Source: Actinomycetes bacterium (GTDB taxonomy: Bacteria; Actinomycetota; Actinomycetes; Actinomycetales; Cellulomonadaceae). From it: 8,977 nucleotides of DNA. The position numbers and the translations under genes are program-made. The notes beneath the pieces were generated by a model. The model was not told where the DNA came from. It worked only from the letters and a program-made list of their open reading frames with translations, and did no database searches. Location: the NCBI GenBank assembly GCA_023426865.1, contig JAEZBT010000165.1, positions 1 through 8,977 of the forward strand, in the 5' to 3' direction. This document shows positions 5,947 through 8,977 of this stretch, in pieces. The stretch's first letter is position 1. Every line of letters begins with the position of its first letter.

Positions 5947-7671
5947 TCAGAGCGTCCCGAGCTCCCGCTCGAGGTCCGCGAGCCCGAGCGAGCCCAGGCC
6001 GAGGGCGGCGGTGTGCCACGCCCGCAGGTCGAACGATCCGCCGGCGATCTCGCGGCGGCGCCGGGCCGCCGTGCGACCCGCCAGCCAGGCGCGCTCGCCG
6101 AGCTTGTAGCTGATCGCCTGGCCCGGCCAGCCGAGGTAGCGCACCACCTCGCTGCGCACGAACGCGGCCGGCGAGCCGCTGCGCGCCGCGAAGAACTCCT
6201 CGCCTAGCCCGGCCGTCCACGTCGCGCCGGGGTGGAAGCCTGCGGCCTCCGCCGACGCCGGGATCCGCAGCCCCAGGTGCATGCCGATGTCGATGACGAC
6301 CCGCACGGCGCGCATCCGCTGGTTGTCCAGGTAGCCGAGCCGGACTCCCGGGTCCTCGAAGTAGCCCAGCTCGTCCATGAGCCGTTCGGCGTAGAGGGCC
6401 CAGCCCTCCGTGGTGGCCGAGATCGAGCCGACCGACGTCTGGAACCGGGACAGGGCGCCCGAGCGGTACGCCCACGTGCCGAGCTGCAGGTGATGGCCGG
6501 GGACGCCCTCGTGGTACCAGGTGCTGACCAGGTCGTAGAGCGGGAAGCGGGTACGCCCGAGCGTCGGCAGCCAGGTGCGCCCGGGGCGCGAGAAGTCCAG
6601 CGAGGGCCGCGTGTAGTACGGCGCCGCGGCCGCGCCGGGCGGCGCGATCATCGCCTCGACGCGGCGGACCGGCTCGGCGACGTCGACGACCCGCCCGTCG
6701 AGGTCGGCGATCGTGTCGTCCATGAGGCGCTGCAGGTAGGCGGCCACCTCCGCAACGCCGTCGATGGCCGCGCCCTCGGCGTCGAGGTACGCGAACGCCG
6801 ACGCGGGCGTCGCGCCGGCCCGGACGCGGTCCGCCTCGGCGGCCATCTCCGCCTCGATGCGAGCGAGCTCGCCCCAGCCCCAGTCGTACGCCTCCTCCGG
6901 GTCGACCCTCGTCCCCAGGAACATGCGGGACCCGAGCAGGTAGCGGTCGCGTCCGACGGCGTCCGGCACGTCCGCGACCGCCGGCAGGTAGGTATCCGTG
7001 AGCCAGTCCCGCAGCCGTGCGACGCCCTCGGTGGCCGACGCCGCCGCACGCGCCAGCTCGCTCTCCAGGCCCGGCACGCCGGCCGTGGCGACGAACCCCG
7101 AGAACCAGCCCGCTCCGTCGTCGGCCGCGAGCCACTGTCCCAGCTGCTCCGCCACCACTTCGGCCTGCCGCGGGGCGCTGCGCGCACCGGTGCGCAGCCC
7201 CTCGGCGAGCGAGGCCTGATAAGCCGTCGTGGCGCCCGCCACCCGGGCCATACGCCGCGCGACGACGGCCCAGTCGTCCGGCGTGGCGGTCGGCATCATG
7301 AGGAAGATCGACTGGAGCGTGTGCACCGGGCACGCGACCGGTCGCAGGGTTGCGAGGAGCTCGCCGGCGTCGTGCAGCGCGAGCCGGGTCTCGAGACGGT
7401 CGCGCAGGAGGGCGGCGCACCGACGGTCGTCGTCGTCGGTCACGCGCGCACCGGGCAGCGCCGCGAGGACGGCGCGCTCGGCGTCGGCGAGAGCCTCCAG
7501 TCCCTCGGGTCCGAGGTCGGGCAGGCGGTCGTCCCCGGGGCGGACGCCCAGCGTGGTCGCCACCATCGGGTCGAGATCGGCGAGAGTCTCGACCCACGAG
7601 TCCGCGAGCGCGCGGGCGGTGGGTGCGACAGGGTTGGGCCGGTCGGGCCGGTCGGTCTGCTCGGTGCTCAC
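5947..7671 (-). CDS. DUF885 family protein, putative zinc-dependent peptidase-like enzyme
   Basis: This protein of 574 residues from GTG 7671 is of the DUF885 family, large soluble helical proteins assigned to the zincin-like peptidase MA fold. The substrate is unknown. The diagnostic motif WYHEGVPGHHLQLG has its His-Glu pair at 387-388 and a further His pair at 393-394, a variant HExxPGHH metal site. EGWALYAER follows (E422, a likely third zinc ligand), then LGYLDNQRMRAVRVVIDIG, also conserved in the family. Length is normal for the family (about 550-600). No signal peptide or membrane helix is seen, so the protein is probably cytoplasmic. The start is uncertain: GTG 7671 gives VSTEQTDRP and has no clear Shine-Dalgarno sequence, but a TACCGT box (7683-7678) sits 6 bases upstream, as in leaderless genes. 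A GTG at 7734 would add 21 Arg/Gly-rich residues. The gene converges on the EAL-DICT gene with a 12-base gap and diverges from the oxidoreductase gene. Confidence 0.88.
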   Translation of the reverse strand: MSTEQTDRPDRPNPVAPTARALADSWVETLADLDPMVATTLGVRPGDDRLPDLGPEGLEALADAERAVLAALPGARVTDDDDRRCAALLRDRLETRLALHDAGELLATLRPVACPVHTLQSIFLMMPTATPDDWAVVARRMARVAGATTAYQASLAEGLRTGARSAPRQAEVVAEQLGQWLAADDGAGWFSGFVATAGVPGLESELARAAASATEGVARLRDWLTDTYLPAVADVPDAVGRDRYLLGSRMFLGTRVDPEEAYDWGWGELARIEAEMAAEADRVRAGATPASAFAYLDAEGAAIDGVAEVAAYLQRLMDDTIADLDGRVVDVAEPVRRVEAMIAPPGAAAAPYYTRPSLDFSRPGRTWLPTLGRTRFPLYDLVSTWYHEGVPGHHLQLGTWAYRSGALSRFQTSVGSISATTEGWALYAERLMDELGYFEDPGVRLGYLDNQRMRAVRVVIDIGMHLGLRIPASAEAAGFHPGATWTAGLGEEFFAARSGSPAAFVRSEVVRYLGWPGQAISYKLGERAWLAGRTAARRRREIAGGSFDLRAWHTAALGLGSLGLADLERELGTL

Positions 7672-7854
7672 CCGGCGACGGTAGCCGCCCGCGCCGACGC
7701 CCGGGTGCCGCGGGCGGTCCGGGCGGACCAGCACGTCGGGACCATGGGCCCGCCGATCACACCCGATGCCCTTCTAAGAATGAGGGAGTCCTGGGCTGCG
7801 CCGCCGGAGCGACGGTGGGCCGCCCCGTGCTCGACGACGAGAGGCGCCGCCCCG
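7672..7854. other. Divergent intergenic region between the DUF885 and oxidoreductase genes
   Basis: These 183 bases separate two divergent genes. On the minus strand TACCGT (7683-7678) is a candidate -10 for leaderless DUF885 mRNA. A small hairpin, GGTCC/GGACC, lies at 7716-7720 and 7725-7729. An AT-richer island around 7772-7782 contains the 9-base palindrome TTCTAAGAA and the -10-like TAAGAAT (7775-7781), which could serve the plus-strand gene, but no matching -35 is seen. An ATG at 7780 is in frame with the oxidoreductase and would add 25 residues, but lacks a ribosome-binding site. Confidence 0.35.
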
Positions 7855-8977
7855 ATGGGTTCCTACCCGCACCTGCTGGCCCCGGGGATGTTCGGCCCAC
7901 TGGAGCTGCCCAACCGCATCGTGATGCCCCCGATGCGCGTGCGCCTGGCCCACGCGGACGGCACGCCGAGCTCGCGCGACCGCGCCTTCTACGCCACCCG
8001 CGCCCGCGGCGGCGCCGCCCTGGTGTTCGTCGGCGGGATGCTCGTGTCGACGGAGCACGAGGCCCCGAGCCGCTCCGCCACGCGCGTGGACGCCGACGCG
8101 TTCGTCCCCCACCTGCGGTACCTCACCGACGGCGTGCACGACGCCGGCGGTCGCGTGGGCGCGCAGCTCACGGTGGGCGCGGGCCGGGTCGGCGGGCCGG
8201 AACCGGGGCGCGAGGCGCCGGTGTCGGCGTCGGACAACTCGTGGACCGCGAACCCCGTGGTCACGTGCCGGGCGCTGCTCGCGGACGAGATCAGGGCCCT
8301 CGTCGAGCGGTTCGGCCAGTCGGCGGCACGCGCCGCCGAGGCGGGCTTCGACGCGATCGACGTGTACGCGCGCGGCGGTCACCTCGTGGACCAGTTCCTC
8401 ACGCCCGTCTGGAACCGGCGCACCGACGCCTACGGCGGCAGCCTCGAGAACCGGGCGCGGTTCGCGGTCGAGCTGGTCCGGGCCGCGAAGGAGGCGGCGC
8501 CCGGGCTCCCCGTGAGCGTGCGCCTGTCGCTCACCCACCACGTGCCGGGCGGCCGCGAGCTGGCCGAGTCGATCGAGGTCGCGCGCCTGCTCGTCGCCGC
8601 CGGCGCCGACGTCCTGGTGACCGACGACGGCGCGGCGGAGGCGACGCACTGGGCGGTTCCCCCGATGTACCAGGGCCCTGCGCCGTCGCTCGCGGGTGCG
8701 GTGGCGCTGCGCGCCGCGGTCGACGTACCGGTCGTGGCGACCGGCTCCATCTCGGCGGAGATCGCGGAGAAGGCCGTGGCCGACGGCGAGATCGACTTCG
8801 TGGGCATGGGGCGCGCGCTCGTCGCCGATCCCGAGCTGCCGCGGAAGCTGGCCGCGGGGACGCCGGGCCTGGTGCGGCCGTGCGCGCGCTGCAACGTGTG
8901 TCTCGGCCACGTGCAGGGCGGCATGACCGTCGCGTGCGCGGTGAACCCGCAGGCCGGCCACGAGACGCTGCGCCCGG
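7855..8977 (+). CDS. Enoate-reductase/2,4-dienoyl-CoA-reductase-like FMN and [4Fe-4S] oxidoreductase (C-terminus cut by window edge)
   Basis: This is an Old Yellow Enzyme family TIM barrel with an iron-sulfur segment, of the class that reduces activated C=C bonds (enoate reductase, FadH) or, in relatives, oxidises amines. 374 codons are visible and the frame is open at the right edge. Family marks are YPHLLAPGMFGPLELPNRIV at the N-terminus, RARGGAALV, QLTVGAGR, DQFLTPVWNRRTDAYGGSLE (179-198), VRLS, the WAVPPMYQ segment (266-273, as in clostridial-type enoate reductases), VVATGSI and GMGRALVADPEL. Cysteines 343, 346, 349 and 361 (C-x2-C-x2-C-x11-C) should bind a [4Fe-4S] cluster. Enzymes with this cluster normally continue into a FAD/NAD(P)H domain, so about 300 more residues are expected beyond the window. 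Where relatives have a Tyr in HEGYL or AHGYL, this protein reads RGGHL (His 176), an altered catalytic pocket. The ATG at 7855 has GAGG 10 bases upstream and gives the expected N-terminus. Confidence 0.92.
   Translation, partial: MGSYPHLLAPGMFGPLELPNRIVMPPMRVRLAHADGTPSSRDRAFYATRARGGAALVFVGGMLVSTEHEAPSRSATRVDADAFVPHLRYLTDGVHDAGGRVGAQLTVGAGRVGGPEPGREAPVSASDNSWTANPVVTCRALLADEIRALVERFGQSAARAAEAGFDAIDVYARGGHLVDQFLTPVWNRRTDAYGGSLENRARFAVELVRAAKEAAPGLPVSVRLSLTHHVPGGRELAESIEVARLLVAAGADVLVTDDGAAEATHWAVPPMYQGPAPSLAGAVALRAAVDVPVVATGSISAEIAEKAVADGEIDFVGMGRALVADPELPRKLAAGTPGLVRPCARCNVCLGHVQGGMTVACAVNPQAGHETLRP

Noticed and set aside
5675..7597. 640-codon minus-strand frame in another phase over the DUF885 gene
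   Set aside because: Arg/Gly/Pro-rich with no motif, while the neighbouring phase carries the HExxPGHH and EGWALYAE motifs. It also runs into the EAL-DICT gene.
7774..8961. 395-codon minus-strand frame opposite the oxidoreductase
   Set aside because: Arg/His-rich shadow; the plus strand encodes an uninterrupted flavin barrel with a cysteine cluster.

Overview
The window reads as ordinary chromosome of a very high-GC actinobacterium. Codon third positions are almost all G or C, GTG is used as a start, and long spurious open frames lie opposite every real gene. The gene families (DeaD-type helicase, TetR plus DrrAB-like exporter, EAL-DICT protein, DUF885 protein) fit a Micrococcales/Cellulomonadaceae-like genome. 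The genus is inferred from style only.

Layout, left to right. (1) Positions 1-1391, minus strand: a DEAD-box RNA helicase whose C-terminal tail runs off the left edge. (2) Positions 1516-4039: a compact drug-efflux-style divergon. A TetR repressor (minus) faces an ABC ATPase and an ABC-2 permease (plus, overlapping by ATGA). The 71-bp divergent region holds a promoter embedded in two back-to-back 12-bp repeats that together form an imperfect 27-bp dyad, a good operator candidate. (3) Positions 4056-4385, minus: a small NifX/NifB-C-like (dinitrogenase Fe-Mo cofactor family) protein, convergent with the permease. (4) Positions 4582-5934, plus: a c-di-GMP phosphodiesterase-like EAL domain with a variant signature, fused to a C-terminal DICT-like sensory domain. 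A structured, hairpin-rich leader precedes it. (5) Positions 5947-7671, minus: a DUF885 family protein with a zincin-like HExxPGHH motif. (6) From 7855 to the right edge, plus: an FMN/[4Fe-4S] enoate-reductase-like oxidoreductase with unusual active-site residues, cut by the window end.

The only clear functional unit is the TetR/ATPase/permease cassette, in which the repressor presumably responds to a compound that the pump exports. The other genes look like independent housekeeping or accessory units. Convergent gene pairs are packed 12-16 bp apart without recognisable terminators. I found no RNA genes, mobile elements, CRISPR arrays or phage genes, and no gene-free stretch longer than 300 bases. 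I see no convincing new multi-gene system. The points most worth following are the EAL-DICT protein with its leader, the tandem operator, and the altered catalytic pocket of the oxidoreductase.
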